A DNA stretch of 64,000 nt from Pseudonocardia acidicola (GCF_012911935.1 NZ_JAAXLA010000009.1:1-64000); one strand, 5' to 3'; positions 1 through 9,349 are shown, counted from the first letter of the stretch. Notes: a model not told the origin generated them from the letters alone. Made by a program: numbers and translations.

Positions 1-556
1 TGTCGATGAGCTCCTGCTCCCGGGCGTTCCACGTCGCGAGCAGCCCGGGCGACGGCGCGGTGCCCATCAGCCCCGGGTGCACGATGCCGGTGAACGACAC
101 CCCCGGGATGTGCCGCGAGGTCGCGGTACCCCCGCGGAAGTCCCAGATCACCTTGTAGGCGTCCGGGAACTGCTCGGTCAGGAACCCGCCACCGTTGCGG
201 GTGGCGAACACCCCGGTGTAGCCCCAACCCTGCCCGGCCAGCGGCCCGGAGTCCTCCTGCGGCACCGGGCCGACGTCGAGGATGTCCACGACCAGCAGGT
301 CACCGGGCTCGGCGCCCTCGACCGCGAGCGGCCCGCTGAGCACGTGCACACCCGGCAGCGGGGCGTTCAGCACGTCCTCGGCGGAGTCGTCGTTGTGAAT
401 GGCCCCGTCGAACCACTCCCGGCACTCCACCCGGAACACGTCATCGGGCCTGACCTGCACCTGGGCCGGGATATCGGGGTGCCAGCGATTGTGGCCCACG
501 ATCTTCTGGTCGGTGAACTTCTTGGTGTTGTCGAGCGGGAACACGACTTGCGGCAT
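1..556 (-). CDS. Formamidase/acetamidase (FmdA/AmdA family), N-terminal part
   Basis: Only the first 185 codons are inside the window; the gene continues past base 1. The product begins MPQVVFPLDNTKKFTDQKI and carries the typical family stretch GPLAVEGAEPGDLLVV followed by PVPQEDSGPLAGQGWG. The family is cytoplasmic and hydrolyses formamide or short amides to the acid and ammonia, giving nitrogen and, for formamide, formate. The ATG is chosen because GGGAG lies about 7 bases upstream and the family usually starts with this kind of sequence. No neighbour in the window is obviously linked to amide use. Catalytic residues in the C-terminal half cannot be checked here. Confidence 0.9.
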   Translation of the reverse strand, partial: MPQVVFPLDNTKKFTDQKIVGHNRWHPDIPAQVQVRPDDVFRVECREWFDGAIHNDDSAEDVLNAPLPGVHVLSGPLAVEGAEPGDLLVVDILDVGPVPQEDSGPLAGQGWGYTGVFATRNGGGFLTEQFPDAYKVIWDFRGGTATSRHIPGVSFTGIVHPGLMGTAPSPGLLATWNAREQELID

Positions 557-1490
557 CGAGCTACTCCCTACTCAGTGGTAGATGCGGCGGTCGAGACTGA
601 CGACGGGCTTTGCCGGGGCGCAGCAGCAGGCAGATAGCACGGCGAGCAGGCAGCCGTGGTGACGCGGAGGGCGCCGGCAATGATCCGAACAGTAATCCGA
701 CGGATTCCACGGAGGAACACCTCCTTGCCCACGATCCGCTGACTACTGGCCGGGCGCGGCGACCCAGCGGATACGGTGCGCCGAGCGGCCAATGGAGGCA
801 CCCCGGCGCCCATCAACCTCCACGAGCCCGTCATGGGCCTGGGAGGCACACGTGAAGTGTGCCCCAAGCGGACCTGCCGAACAATAGGATCGGGACCGGG
901 AAACGCCGTCCATGGGGACAGGAAGGCCATGCGACACATATATTCCCTGACGACAGGATCACGCCACCTGCCGTTCTGCTCAAATATCAAACTGAAAGCT
1001 CCGGCCCCGCAGGTCGGACACCGACAGCACTGCGGTCAGCCGCGATTCAGTTGCGTGTCCCTCCTCCATTCTTCCCCTCCACACCCGTTCGATCGGCGCA
1101 GTGCCCGGCAGTGGAGCCGCCCGCCCAACTCTCGCCCGAAACCGGGGTGATCCACAATTCGCGAATCGACCGGAGAAGTGATTCTCGACGTCATCTCACT
1201 GCTTGCGGAAGCTCACGCGCGGTCAACCAGAGCCATGGCGGCGTCCTCGTCGCCGCGGTTCCGGCGATCTCGATCACCGAGAATTGGGGGTTCCATCATG
1301 GCCCCACGGTTTGCGCACCGCCAGGCTTGTCGCCCCGATGGCCTATGTCGACCGCCGACGCGACGGATTGGACACGACTTACGCCGGGCCACAGCCATGG
1401 ATGACGCGCAATCAATCCCTTGAGAGCAAGGATCTCATGCACCGCAAGAAGCGGATTCACGGGCAGAACGGCGTTTCCCCACGGTGTCGG
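557..1490. other. Long intergenic stretch without a convincing gene
   Basis: Open frames exist on both strands but none shows a family motif, a plausible ribosome site or the third-position GC bias of the real genes nearby. Several patches (about 900-1020 and 1150-1200) are less GC-rich than the surroundings. The 5' part must hold the formamidase promoter. The 3' part runs into the fumarase remnant, so some of this DNA may be unrecognisable decayed coding sequence. Confidence 0.6.
694..706. promoter_or_regulatory. Perfect 13-bp palindrome upstream of formamidase
   Basis: AATCCGACGGATT is a perfect dyad about 140 bases upstream of the formamidase start. It could be an operator, but there is no regulator gene nearby to pair it with and a 13-bp palindrome can arise by chance. 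Confidence 0.2.
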
Positions 1491-2104
<614 letters not shown>

Positions 2105-2171
2105 TGTGGCGAGCACGGCGCCGATATCGACCGAAGATGACTGCGAAGTGCTGACCTTCGCGGGCGCAGGC

Positions 2172-2184
2172 GGGACGAAAGTCC
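2172..2184. promoter_or_regulatory. Possible DosR/DevR box
   Basis: GGGACGAAAGTCC matches the core of the mycobacterial DosR consensus (GGGACTWWAGTCCC) with one core mismatch, centred about 145 bases upstream of the HdeD-family start. The outer positions of the 20-bp consensus match poorly. DosR-type control would fit the Rv2030c-like gene further along the segment, but no DosR gene is in the window. Confidence 0.35.
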
Positions 2185-2321
2185 GTCCTCCATCCCGGCC
2201 ACCGGGCCCGAGGATGGCACTCGCGCTCTCCCCCGGCAGGGGGCGGAGCGCTCACCCGGTCCCGCCGAGACGGGGGCTGTCCGTGCCGATACAGACGCCG
2301 ATACAGACAAGGAGGGACGAC

Positions 2322-3017
2322 ATGCAGACAGACATTCCGCAACCACGGGGTCTCGCTGGGCACTTGCTGCAACGGGAGGCGGCCCGGTGGTGGTGGGCGC
2401 CCCTCGTGGCCGGGATCATCTGGTTCCTCATCGCCTGGCTGGTGCTGCGCGCGAACGTCACCTCGCTGGCAACCGTCGGCGTTCTCGTCGGCGTGGTCTT
2501 CCTCGTCGCCGCGGTCACCGAGGGAGCCCTGGGCGGCATCATGATCGGCGGCTGGAAGATCGTGCACTACGCGCTCGCCGTGCTGTTCCTGCTGGGCGCG
2601 TTGTGGTCGTTCGTCCGGCCGATCAACACCTTCTTCGCCCTGGCCTCGACGCTGGGCCTGCTGCTGTTCCTGCAAGGGGTCTTCTACATCGCCCGCAGCC
2701 TCGCGCTGCGCGACGAGAGCCCCTACTGGTGGCTGGGGCTGACCTGCGGGGTGTTGATCGTCCTGCTCGCCCTGTGGGTCTCCACCTCCGACCGGGTGTG
2801 GGACCTGGCCGGCCGCGCGGCCTTCATCCTGCTCTGGGTGGGATTCATGGCCATCTTCCGAGGGATCTCCGACATCGTGCTGGCCTTCGAGCTCCGCCGG
2901 CTGGGGCAAGGGGCGCAAGACCGGGAACCGGTAGGCGTCGGCGCGCCGCCGCCCATCCCCGCCGAGGAACGCCGTGCACCGGCGCAGGCGCAGCCGGACA
3001 AGCAGCCCCGCTCGTAG
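2322..3017 (+). CDS. HdeD family (DUF308) integral membrane protein
   Basis: A 231-residue protein with six hydrophobic helices arranged in short pairs (residues about 25-190), followed by a hydrophilic, proline- and glutamine-rich tail of about 45 residues. This is the HdeD/DUF308 architecture; E. coli HdeD is linked to acid resistance, and the actinobacterial members have no proven role. The ATG at 2322 is preceded by AAGGAGGG at 2309-2316, a near-ideal ribosome site, so longer upstream readings are not used. It stands alone, downstream of a fumarase remnant, with a DosR-like sequence about 145 bases upstream. Confidence 0.8.
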   Translation: MQTDIPQPRGLAGHLLQREAARWWWAPLVAGIIWFLIAWLVLRANVTSLATVGVLVGVVFLVAAVTEGALGGIMIGGWKIVHYALAVLFLLGALWSFVRPINTFFALASTLGLLLFLQGVFYIARSLALRDESPYWWLGLTCGVLIVLLALWVSTSDRVWDLAGRAAFILLWVGFMAIFRGISDIVLAFELRRLGQGAQDREPVGVGAPPPIPAEERRAPAQAQPDKQPRS

Positions 3018-3395
3018 CCTGGGATGCGGCCTCCGTGCCGAGCGGCGCCCCAGCCGGTCACCTGCTCAGATCGGCCCGGACGCAGTCGGCGGCGTGGGTT
3101 CGGCCCGAGCATGCCGAACGTCGACCTGCCCGAGGGACACGTCGATTCGTAACCCGCCATCGCGCGCCGTTGTCGTGGGCACGTACAGCCGACACGGCAC
3201 CCGTCCCCGTCAGGGGTGGATCGTCCACAGCGGCCGACAGGGCGGCCCGTGCCCGGCCCGCTGCGGGCGGCTCCCATTACAGTCGTGCTTCTCGAGGCCC
3301 ACGCCGCCTCCAGGAGCGCGCACGCATGAACGCCCTGCGCCGTCACGAGGACCGGATGCCCGCTGTCGGATGCCTCCGTGGCCGGAGGGGCTGTT

Positions 3396-4064
3396 GTGGC
3401 GGGGCGCGCCGACCAGCGCAACGGTGCGCGCACGGTGACCGGGCTGGTCGAGCGGATCCTGGCCCTGCCCGGCTGGCTGGTCCTGCTGCTCGTCGGCCTG
3501 CTCGTGTTCGCCGAGGACGCGCTCTTCGTCGGCTTTGTGATCCCCGGGGAGACGGCCGCTTTCCTCGGCGGCGCGGCCGCGAAACTCGGCGACGTCCCGT
3601 TGGGTGCGGTGCTCGTCGTGGTGATCGTCGCCGCCATCGTCGGAGACAGTGTCGGCTACGAGATCGGCCGCCACGCCGGCCCGCGGGTGCGGCGGCTGCG
3701 GATCTTCACCAGGTACCGCAAGCGTCTCGACGACGCCCAGGAGTTCCTGGCCCGCCGCGGCGGTAGCGCGATCTTCCTCGGCCGGTGGGTCGCCTTCTTC
3801 CGCGCCGTCATGCCGTTCCTCGCCGGCGCCTCCCGAATGCAGTATCCGCAGTTCCTCGGCTACAACGCCGCTGGCGGTCTCACCTGGGGCGCCACCGTGG
3901 TCATGCTCGGCTACGCCGCCGGCGCCGCCTACGCCCAGGTCGAGAAGACCTTCGGCGGCGTCACCGCCTTGGTCGTCGCCGGGGTCGTCGGCGCCGCGCT
4001 CGTCATCTGGCGAGTGCGCAAGCACTTCGCCGAGCGGCGCGCCGACACCCCCAACGGCAGCTGA
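3396..4064 (+). CDS. DedA family membrane protein
   Basis: A 222-residue polytopic membrane protein. Family marks are [13 protein letters not shown] (re-entrant loop with the conserved glutamate), [15 protein letters not shown], and [18 protein letters not shown] with its conserved arginines. DedA/SNARE-associated proteins are inner-membrane phospholipid-handling or proton-dependent transport proteins needed for envelope homeostasis. The GTG at 3396 is preferred because GGAGGGG lies 5 bases upstream; an in-frame GTG at 3378 lacks such a site. It ends with a short charged tail. No partner gene is adjacent; the following ~220 bases to the convergent AI-2E family gene show nothing recognisable. 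Confidence 0.88.
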   Translation: MAGRADQRNGARTVTGLVERILALPGWLVLLLVGLLVFAEDALFVGFVIPGETAAFLGGAAAKLGDVPLGAVLVVVIVAAIVGDSVGYEIGRHAGPRVRRLRIFTRYRKRLDDAQEFLARRGGSAIFLGRWVAFFRAVMPFLAGASRMQYPQFLGYNAAGGLTWGATVVMLGYAAGAAYAQVEKTFGGVTALVVAGVVGAALVIWRVRKHFAERRADTPNGS

Positions 4065-4286
4065 CGCCGCCCGCACCCGCCGCGCCCACGACCGCCGACC
4101 GAGACCGCCGACCTCGGAGAGCTTCCCGTGCTCGACCGGCCACGGGCAGCGCCGCCCAACAGATCATCCGCGGCGAGGGCCTGCCGACGCCGAGGCCGTC
4201 CACTCATACGAGGGCACGCGGGAGATGAACACCCTCATCGTCGGGCGCGCCATCACCGGGCACAGCGCCGTCGTCTGAGTCTTCGT

Positions 4287-5381
4287 TCAGCACTCGTCGA
4301 GCCGCGGGAGGGCCACCTCGCGCACGATGAGCTGGACGGCGGCCGCAATGGGGATGGCGACCAGGGCGCCGATGATGCCGAGCAGCGTTCCGCCGAGCAG
4401 CACCGCGACGATGGTCGCCAGTGGCGACACCTGCACGGCTCGGCTGAAGATCCGGGGGGACAGCAGATAGTCCTCGAAGAGCCGGTAGACGACGAAGTAC
4501 CCGACTGTGCCCAGGGCGACCGGCAGCGACACGGTCCACGCCGCCAGGCAGACGACGACACCGGCGATGGTGGAGCCGACGGTGGGGATCAGGTCCAGGA
4601 GCCCGACCAGAACCGACAGCAGTAGCGGATACGGCACCTTGAAGATCAGCAACCAGATGTAGGTCAGGATCGCCGCGACCAGCGAGGTGGCGAGGTTGCC
4701 CAGCACGTACCCGCTGACCCTGGCGGCGATCTCGTCCCCCAGCCGGATGACCCGGGACCGCCGTGACCTGGGGATCAACCGGTGGAATCCGGTGCGCAGC
4801 TCAGGCAGCGAGCCGAGGAGGTACACGGTCAGCACCACCACCACACCGGTGGAGGCCACGGCGTTGACCACCACGACCCCGGCTCCGAACACACCGCCCA
4901 CGATGCCACCGCTCCTGCTCGTGAGAGCCTGCTCCAGACTCTGCTGCAGGTGGAACCGATCGTTCAGCCTGCCGACGAGCGAGTTGTGATCGGTCAGCAC
5001 CTTCAGGTACGTCGGCGCGTGTGCCCTGAAGGCACCGACCTGTGCGATCAGCGGCGGGACCGCGGCCGCAACCACTCCGCCGACGACGGCGAGCAACCCC
5101 CCGCACACCGCCGCGATCGCCGCCCAGCGTGGCACCCCCCGGCGCACCAGCGAGGCCACCGCCGGTTCGAGCCCCACCGCGAGAAACAACGCCAACCCGA
5201 TCAGAACCAACACGTTCCGGGCGCTGACGATCAGCGCGACCAGTCCGCCGGTGAGCGCCACCCCCGCCGCGCCCACCAGGCCGACCCGGAAAGGCGATCG
5301 GCGCTCCCCCGCTCGGTCCGACCGCCTCGCCTGCCGGTCGGCAGCGGACGCCCTCGGGAGTACCGCAGCTATCGGCGCCAT
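4287..5381 (-). CDS. AI-2E family (PerM/TqsA-type) transporter
   Basis: A 364-residue membrane protein of the AI-2E transporter family. N-terminal hydrophobic pairs are followed by a soluble-like region (residues about 110-165), then the conserved C-terminal half with LLIFKVPYPLLLSVLVGLLD, LIPTVGSTIAGV and SPLATIVAVLLGGTLLGIIG, typical of the family. Some members export autoinducer-2 or act as sodium/proton antiporters; substrate cannot be assigned here. The family name says nothing about quorum sensing in this organism. The ATG has GGTGACCT just upstream. It converges with the DedA gene. Confidence 0.85.
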   Translation of the reverse strand: MAPIAAVLPRASAADRQARRSDRAGERRSPFRVGLVGAAGVALTGGLVALIVSARNVLVLIGLALFLAVGLEPAVASLVRRGVPRWAAIAAVCGGLLAVVGGVVAAAVPPLIAQVGAFRAHAPTYLKVLTDHNSLVGRLNDRFHLQQSLEQALTSRSGGIVGGVFGAGVVVVNAVASTGVVVVLTVYLLGSLPELRTGFHRLIPRSRRSRVIRLGDEIAARVSGYVLGNLATSLVAAILTYIWLLIFKVPYPLLLSVLVGLLDLIPTVGSTIAGVVVCLAAWTVSLPVALGTVGYFVVYRLFEDYLLSPRIFSRAVQVSPLATIVAVLLGGTLLGIIGALVAIPIAAAVQLIVREVALPRLDEC

Positions 5382-5653
5382 AGGTCACCACCGTTCATCG
5401 CTTGTGAGGTCCGGCCACCACGTCATGGTGGTCCGCCCCGGCCCTGCAGGAATGAGCCAGGCGCACGGAACTCCGACGCCAACGTGCCGCCCTGGCTGCT
5501 CCGCGGGCCGGGTCGTCACCGACCTTGACCCACGCGGGCGGTGGCTGCACGGCACCCGGATTCGCGGCCAGCTCGACCGTCGAGTACCCGCAGGAGGTCT
5601 GATCCCGGGGGACGAGCACCGGCGCGGATTTTGGCCTGTCGGGTTCATGATCG

Positions 5654-6388
5654 GTGAGCCTGCGGCCGGTGAACATGGTTGCCGTGAGCAGGTGGTGGAC
5701 GCGCTCCGGCCTCTCGACGCGACCGGGCCGACGGCCCGAGGTCCGGAGGCCACGGCAGAGCTGGTGGACGTGGCTGGGAGTCCTCGGGGCGTTGGCACGG
5801 CTCGGGCCCCGCGGCCCTGACGGACAACCCCTGCCGCTACCGGACCGCGTTCCCACCGGCACCACCCCGGACGGAGACGGGGTCGTCGTCGGAATCGGTC
5901 CGGTTACCGTGGAGGCGTACATCGACTTCCAGAGCCCGGCCAGTCGCCAGTTCCAGGAGCTGGCCGGCCCGACGCTCGCCGAACTGGTACGCCTCGGCGA
6001 GATCAGGCTGATCTACTACCCGACGAACCTTCTCGACGGCAGGTCGGCCACCCAGTACTCCACCCGGGCGGCGGCGGCCGCCGGCTGCGCCGCGGACGCG
6101 GCGAAGTTCGTCAGGTACGCCAGCACGCTGTTCGCCCACCAACCGCCCGGGGGCGGGTCCGGGCTCACCGATGACGAGCTCATCGAGCTGGGCGCGGCGG
6201 CAGGCCTGTCGGGGCCAGGCTTTGCGCGTTGCGTGCGCGCCGGCACCTACCGTGACTGGCCGTCCTACGTGACCGCGGCGGCTCTCGGACGCGGTGTCGA
6301 CAACACCCCGAGCGTCTTCGTCGACGGCCATGAGGTGCCGGCCCGACCCGACCACATCCTCCGCGCCGTCCACGCCGTCACTGGCTAG
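5654..6388 (+). CDS. DsbA-like thioredoxin-fold protein lacking the CxxC motif
   Basis: From about residue 75 the protein follows the DsbA/DSBA-like fold: VTVEAYIDFQ, a long helical insertion, and the cis-proline loop NTPSVFVDG near the C-terminus. Where active members have CPxC (see the CPIC protein at 16.8-17.5 kb), this one reads SPAS, so both redox cysteines are serine. Disulphide exchange by the usual mechanism is therefore impossible; a binding or scaffold role, or decay, are the alternatives. The N-terminal ~60 residues contain only a weak hydrophobic stretch (WWTWLGVLGALARLG), and the start is uncertain: GTG 5654, ATG 5675 and GTG 5684 all lack a good ribosome site. Confidence 0.65.
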   Translation: MSLRPVNMVAVSRWWTRSGLSTRPGRRPEVRRPRQSWWTWLGVLGALARLGPRGPDGQPLPLPDRVPTGTTPDGDGVVVGIGPVTVEAYIDFQSPASRQFQELAGPTLAELVRLGEIRLIYYPTNLLDGRSATQYSTRAAAAAGCAADAAKFVRYASTLFAHQPPGGGSGLTDDELIELGAAAGLSGPGFARCVRAGTYRDWPSYVTAAALGRGVDNTPSVFVDGHEVPARPDHILRAVHAVTG

Positions 6389-6515
6389 CCCGTGGCCAGC
6401 CCTGCTGCCTCACCATGCGGCGCTGACCGGCCGCCGCTTCGTCTGGACGGGCGCCCGGCACGCGTGACGCTCCGGCACAGGCCCCGCTGACGGTGCCGCG
6501 GGTTCCGTGCTGGTG

Positions 6516-6710
6516 TCAGTCCTCGTCTCCGATGGCTTTGCTCACCTCCGCGGGAGACCGGTACTCCTTGTCGAGCAACTTGCGCAGCGCCTCGAGGACC
6601 CGCTCGTCGGCGCCCTCCTTCTGCGCCTGGTTGATCAGCTGTTCCCTGGTCGCGGGATAGTCGACACCGGAGAGGTGCCGCTGCACCTCGACTGGGCTCA
6701 CAACGGCCAT
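6516..6710 (-). CDS. DUF2795 domain protein
   Basis: A 64-residue soluble protein made almost wholly of one DUF2795 domain: VSPVEVQRHLSGVDYPATRE, then a helical part rich in lysine and glutamate, ending in the motif YRSPAEVSKAIG. Members are small actinobacterial proteins, often near stress or DNA-repair genes; function is unknown. The ATG is placed where the family begins. It is divergent from the LigD-type phosphoesterase gene 118 bases away, so the two may share a control region. Confidence 0.8.
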   Translation of the reverse strand: MAVVSPVEVQRHLSGVDYPATREQLINQAQKEGADERVLEALRKLLDKEYRSPAEVSKAIGDED

Positions 6711-6828
6711 GGGACGCGGCTACCCATGGCCGGGCGGATGAAACGAGCCTGATCCCGCCGGTGCGATCAGCCTTCGGGCGGGGCGCTCTCCGACTCGGCT
6801 GGCCACGGCCCAGGCGTACAAACGAACT

Positions 6829-7371
6829 ATGGGCGACGCACTGTCGGCGTACCGACGGAAGCGCTCCGCGTCGCGCACGCCCGAGCCGATGCCCGTCGCG
6901 GGGACACCGCCGCGCGGCCGCGATGACGTGTTCGTCATCCAGGAGCACCACGCACGCCGGCTGCACTGGGATCTGCGGCTCGAACGCGGCGGGGTGCTGG
7001 TGTCCTGGGCGCTGCCCAAGGGATTGCCCACCGATCCGCGGACCAATCACCTCGCGGTCCAGACCGAGGACCACCCGCTCGACTACGCGAGCTTCGAAGG
7101 GGAGATCCCACCGGGCGAGTACGGCGCCGGCCGGGTCGAGATCTGGGACCGGGGCACCTACGACTGCGAGAAATGGACCGATGACGAGGTCAAGGTGGTC
7201 CTGCACGGACACCGGGCGCAGGGCCGCTACGTGCTGATCCACACCGACGGCAACCGCTGGCTCATCCACCGGATGGACCCGCCGGCACCATCGGCCACCG
7301 CCGAGGGTGCGGATCCCATGCCGACGCTGCTGCGCCCCATGTACAGGACGCCACCCGTATCCGGCAGCTGA
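6829..7371 (+). CDS. LigD-type DNA 3'-phosphoesterase (PE domain), stand-alone
   Basis: A 180-residue protein matching the phosphoesterase domain of LigD: VIQEHHARRLHWDLRLE with the catalytic histidine-arginine-aspartate cluster, LVSWALPKG, LAVQTEDHPLDYASFEGEIP and PPGEYGAGRVEIWD. The domain trims 3'-phosphate or 3'-ribonucleotide ends during non-homologous end joining. It is followed directly by a broken ATP-dependent ligase domain in shifted frames, so the gene is probably the intact N-terminal half of a former PE-ligase fusion. The last ~15 residues (after LLRPM) come from the deletion junction. Ku and a polymerase domain are not in the window. Confidence 0.85.
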   Translation: MGDALSAYRRKRSASRTPEPMPVAGTPPRGRDDVFVIQEHHARRLHWDLRLERGGVLVSWALPKGLPTDPRTNHLAVQTEDHPLDYASFEGEIPPGEYGAGRVEIWDRGTYDCEKWTDDEVKVVLHGHRAQGRYVLIHTDGNRWLIHRMDPPAPSATAEGADPMPTLLRPMYRTPPVSGS

Positions 7372-8001
7372 CCCAACAGGTGCCCGTCGTGTACTACGCC
7401 TTCGATGTGCTCTACCGCGACGGCCGATTGACCATCGGGCTGCCCTACCGACAGCGGCGGCGGCTGCTCGAATCGCTGGAGCTGCACGGGCCGCACTGGG
7501 ACACCCCGCCGTACAGGGCCTGAGGCGCTGGCCGAGTCGCGCAGGCGGGGCCTCGAGGGCGTCCTCGCCAAGCGGCTCGTCTCCGTCTACGAGCCCGGGC
7601 GGCGCTCCAAGAACTGGATCAAGGTCAAGCATCAGCTGATGCAGGAGGTCCTGATCGGCGGTTGGCAGCCGGGCAAGGGCCGACGTGCCGACACGATCGG
7701 AGCCCTGCTGCTGGGCATACCCGGGCCGCGCGGGCTGGACTACGTCGGCAAGGTCGGCACCGGCTTCAACCGGGAGATCCTCGAGGACCTCCTCCCCAGG
7801 CTGCGCACGCTGGAACGCGAGACCTCCCCCTTCGCCGAGGACCCGCCGGCGCGTGAGACCAAGGACGCCCACTGGGTCACCCCAGAACTGGTCGGCGAGG
7901 TGGCCTTCACCGAATGGACCCGCGACGGCCGGTTGCGGCATCCCACCTGGCGCGGCCTGCGCCTCGACACATCGCCTGCCGAGGTCGTGCGCGAATCCTG
8001 A
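7346..8001 (+). pseudogene. ligD: Decayed ATP-dependent DNA ligase domain of LigD
   Basis: Downstream of the PE domain, RIRQLTQQVPVVYYAFDVLY and DGRLTIGLPYRQRRRLLESL (7352-7520) and then RRRGLEGVLAKRLVSVYEPG, NWIKVKHQLMQEVLIGGWQP, YVGKVGTGFN and FTEWTRDGRLRHPTWRG (7520-8001) are the middle and C-terminal parts of a LigD ligase domain. A deletion removed the N-terminal adenylation region with the KxDG lysine motif; frames change at about 7345 and again near 7520. The remaining oligonucleotide-binding part cannot ligate DNA alone. The PE frame, the first ligase piece and the last piece lie in frames 1, 0 and 1. Confidence 0.85.
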
Positions 8002-8013
8002 TACGGCTCGGGT

Positions 8014-8508
8014 TCAGGCCGTAGGCGACCAATCTTGCGCCGCCTCGACGATCTGCTTCGCGAGGGTGACCGCGGAGCGGTAGGGCTCGTGATCGATCGA
8101 CCCGCCCGCCTTCAGGGTCTGCTCGGCGTCCTCGGCGAGGGAGTCCAGCAGGGCTGCGAGGGATTCGGCGATGGAGGGGGTGAGGATGGTGATCCAGCGG
8201 GCGTTGGCGTGCACGTGTGGGTAGATGGAGTCCACCGCGTCGAACTCGTCCAACGGGTCTTTCAGTCCGGGGAGCACCCCCTCGCCCTCATCATGTCGCG
8301 GCCGGACGGCCGGGAACGCGGCGGGCACCGGCACGTGCTCCAGAGTCGTGCGGTGTCGCTCCAGCACGCCGCCGTCGACGTCGCGGTCGCCCCACCGCCA
8401 CGGTCCCGGCGTTGCGTTGCGGGCGATCCGCCGCAGCACCTCGGCCGCCTGATGCAACCAGTCCGCAGCGGTCCACGTGTCCTGCGGGGTGACGTTGGGG
8501 TCGATCAT
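8014..8508 (-). CDS. Hypothetical protein, last gene of psiE operon
   Basis: A 164-residue soluble, acidic protein. I do not recognise a named family. Visible features are an N-terminal helical region with HQAAEVLRRIARNATPGPW, a tryptophan- and histidine-containing middle (FDAVDSIYPHVHANARWI) and a C-terminal helical part (SIAESLAALLDSLAEDAEQT). The pattern recalls ead/Ea22-like or phage-derived actinobacterial proteins, without certainty. The ATG has GGGAGG a few bases upstream and overlaps the stop of the psiE-like gene as ATGA, so it is translationally coupled to it. Frames reading further upstream are shadows of psiE. Confidence 0.7.
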   Translation of the reverse strand: MIDPNVTPQDTWTAADWLHQAAEVLRRIARNATPGPWRWGDRDVDGGVLERHRTTLEHVPVPAAFPAVRPRHDEGEGVLPGLKDPLDEFDAVDSIYPHVHANARWITILTPSIAESLAALLDSLAEDAEQTLKAGGSIDHEPYRSAVTLAKQIVEAAQDWSPTA

Positions 8509-9032
8509 CCTTGCCTCCCTCCCGCTGAAGGTTGCCTCCCTCGCACCGGAGGCAGGGTCGTTGCTGCGGTTGCCGGCCTGTGGAGGCGGATCGAGTGCCG
8601 CCAGACCAGGGTGGTGATGGCCATGACGAGGATCAGTGCCATCAGGATGAGCAGTTCGAGTCCTTGTGGGTTCCAGCGGAACGACTGTTCGGCTTCGGCA
8701 GTCAGGATGAGCACACGGCGGATGCCGGCGACCAGGCCCACGACGAGGAAGGGTTCGGGATCCAGGGCGCCCCGGTGCCGGATCGCTATGGCGACGGTAT
8801 GCAGCAGTTCGGCGACGATGAACAGCAGCAGGGTTTCGTCGAGGACCGCGAGCACGATCACCGGCAGGTCGTAGCCCCCGGCCAGGACGATCGCGATGTG
8901 GCGCACGGTGTCGGTGATCAGCACGAGCCCCAGCCCCGTGAGCAGGATCGCGACGACCACGTGGATCGTGTCTTCGGCGACCTCGATGGCACGAACGGCG
9001 TGCGCCAGGAGCCCGCCGGGCCGCAGCGTCAT
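8505..9032 (-). CDS. PsiE-like phosphate-starvation-inducible membrane protein
   Basis: A 175-residue protein with four hydrophobic helices (about residues 22-42, 55-80, 98-112 and 124-142), short loops, and a basic proline-rich tail. Order and spacing fit the PsiE family, small membrane proteins induced by phosphate starvation in E. coli, of unknown molecular function. It sits between two soluble unknown genes, overlapping each by 4 bases (ATGA), so the three form one operon with coupled translation. The last ~30 residues are low-complexity and may not be part of the folded protein. Confidence 0.75.
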   Translation of the reverse strand: MTLRPGGLLAHAVRAIEVAEDTIHVVVAILLTGLGLVLITDTVRHIAIVLAGGYDLPVIVLAVLDETLLLFIVAELLHTVAIAIRHRGALDPEPFLVVGLVAGIRRVLILTAEAEQSFRWNPQGLELLILMALILVMAITTLVWRHSIRLHRPATAATTLPPVRGRQPSAGGRQG

Positions 9033-9349
9033 GCCACCGCGAGTTCGATGTCGTAGTACTTGCGCTGCCCGGCGCGGGACTCGGCGGCCAGCAGCGCGCA
9101 GCGGTGGACCTTCTCGAAATCGCCGTAGGGAAACTTGTAGCGGCCCTTGTTGTCCTCGTCTTCGTCATCGTCGAACCCGAGATGCCACCTGGCGTACTCG
9201 CCGATGCTGTGCTGGGCGATGACGTCGTTCTCCTGCTGTCGGGACGGCGCGTGCTCGCTCCAGGCGTCACGATCGTCGACGACGTAGCGGCCCGCCATGA
9301 TCAGGTCCCGGGCGCGGTCGAACGCCCGCTCGTTCAGTTTGACCGTCAT
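9029..9349 (-). CDS. Conserved hypothetical protein, first gene of psiE operon
   Basis: A 106-residue soluble protein. A basic N-terminus (MTVKLNERAFDRARDLIMAG) leads into a helix-rich body with HSIGEYARWHLGFDDDEDED and FPYGDFEKVHRCALLAAESR, ending in an aromatic tail. I do not recognise a characterised family, but this type of short protein with an acidic patch followed by KGRYKFPYGDF is seen in actinobacteria. It is the first gene of a three-gene set with 4-base overlaps to psiE, which argues that it is a real protein linked to PsiE function. Confidence 0.7.
   Translation of the reverse strand: MTVKLNERAFDRARDLIMAGRYVVDDRDAWSEHAPSRQQENDVIAQHSIGEYARWHLGFDDDEDEDNKGRYKFPYGDFEKVHRCALLAAESRAGQRKYYDIELAVA

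Noticed and set aside
5405-5650. Minus-strand frame resembling a protein tail (CGYSTVELAANPGAVQPPP)
   Set aside because: No family could be recognised, there is no ribosome site, and it overlaps the possible start region of the plus-strand DsbA-like gene.
8014-9270. 418-codon reading for the last gene of the psiE operon
   Set aside because: The N-terminal 254 codons are a shifted-frame shadow of psiE; the real gene starts at 8508 with its own ribosome site.
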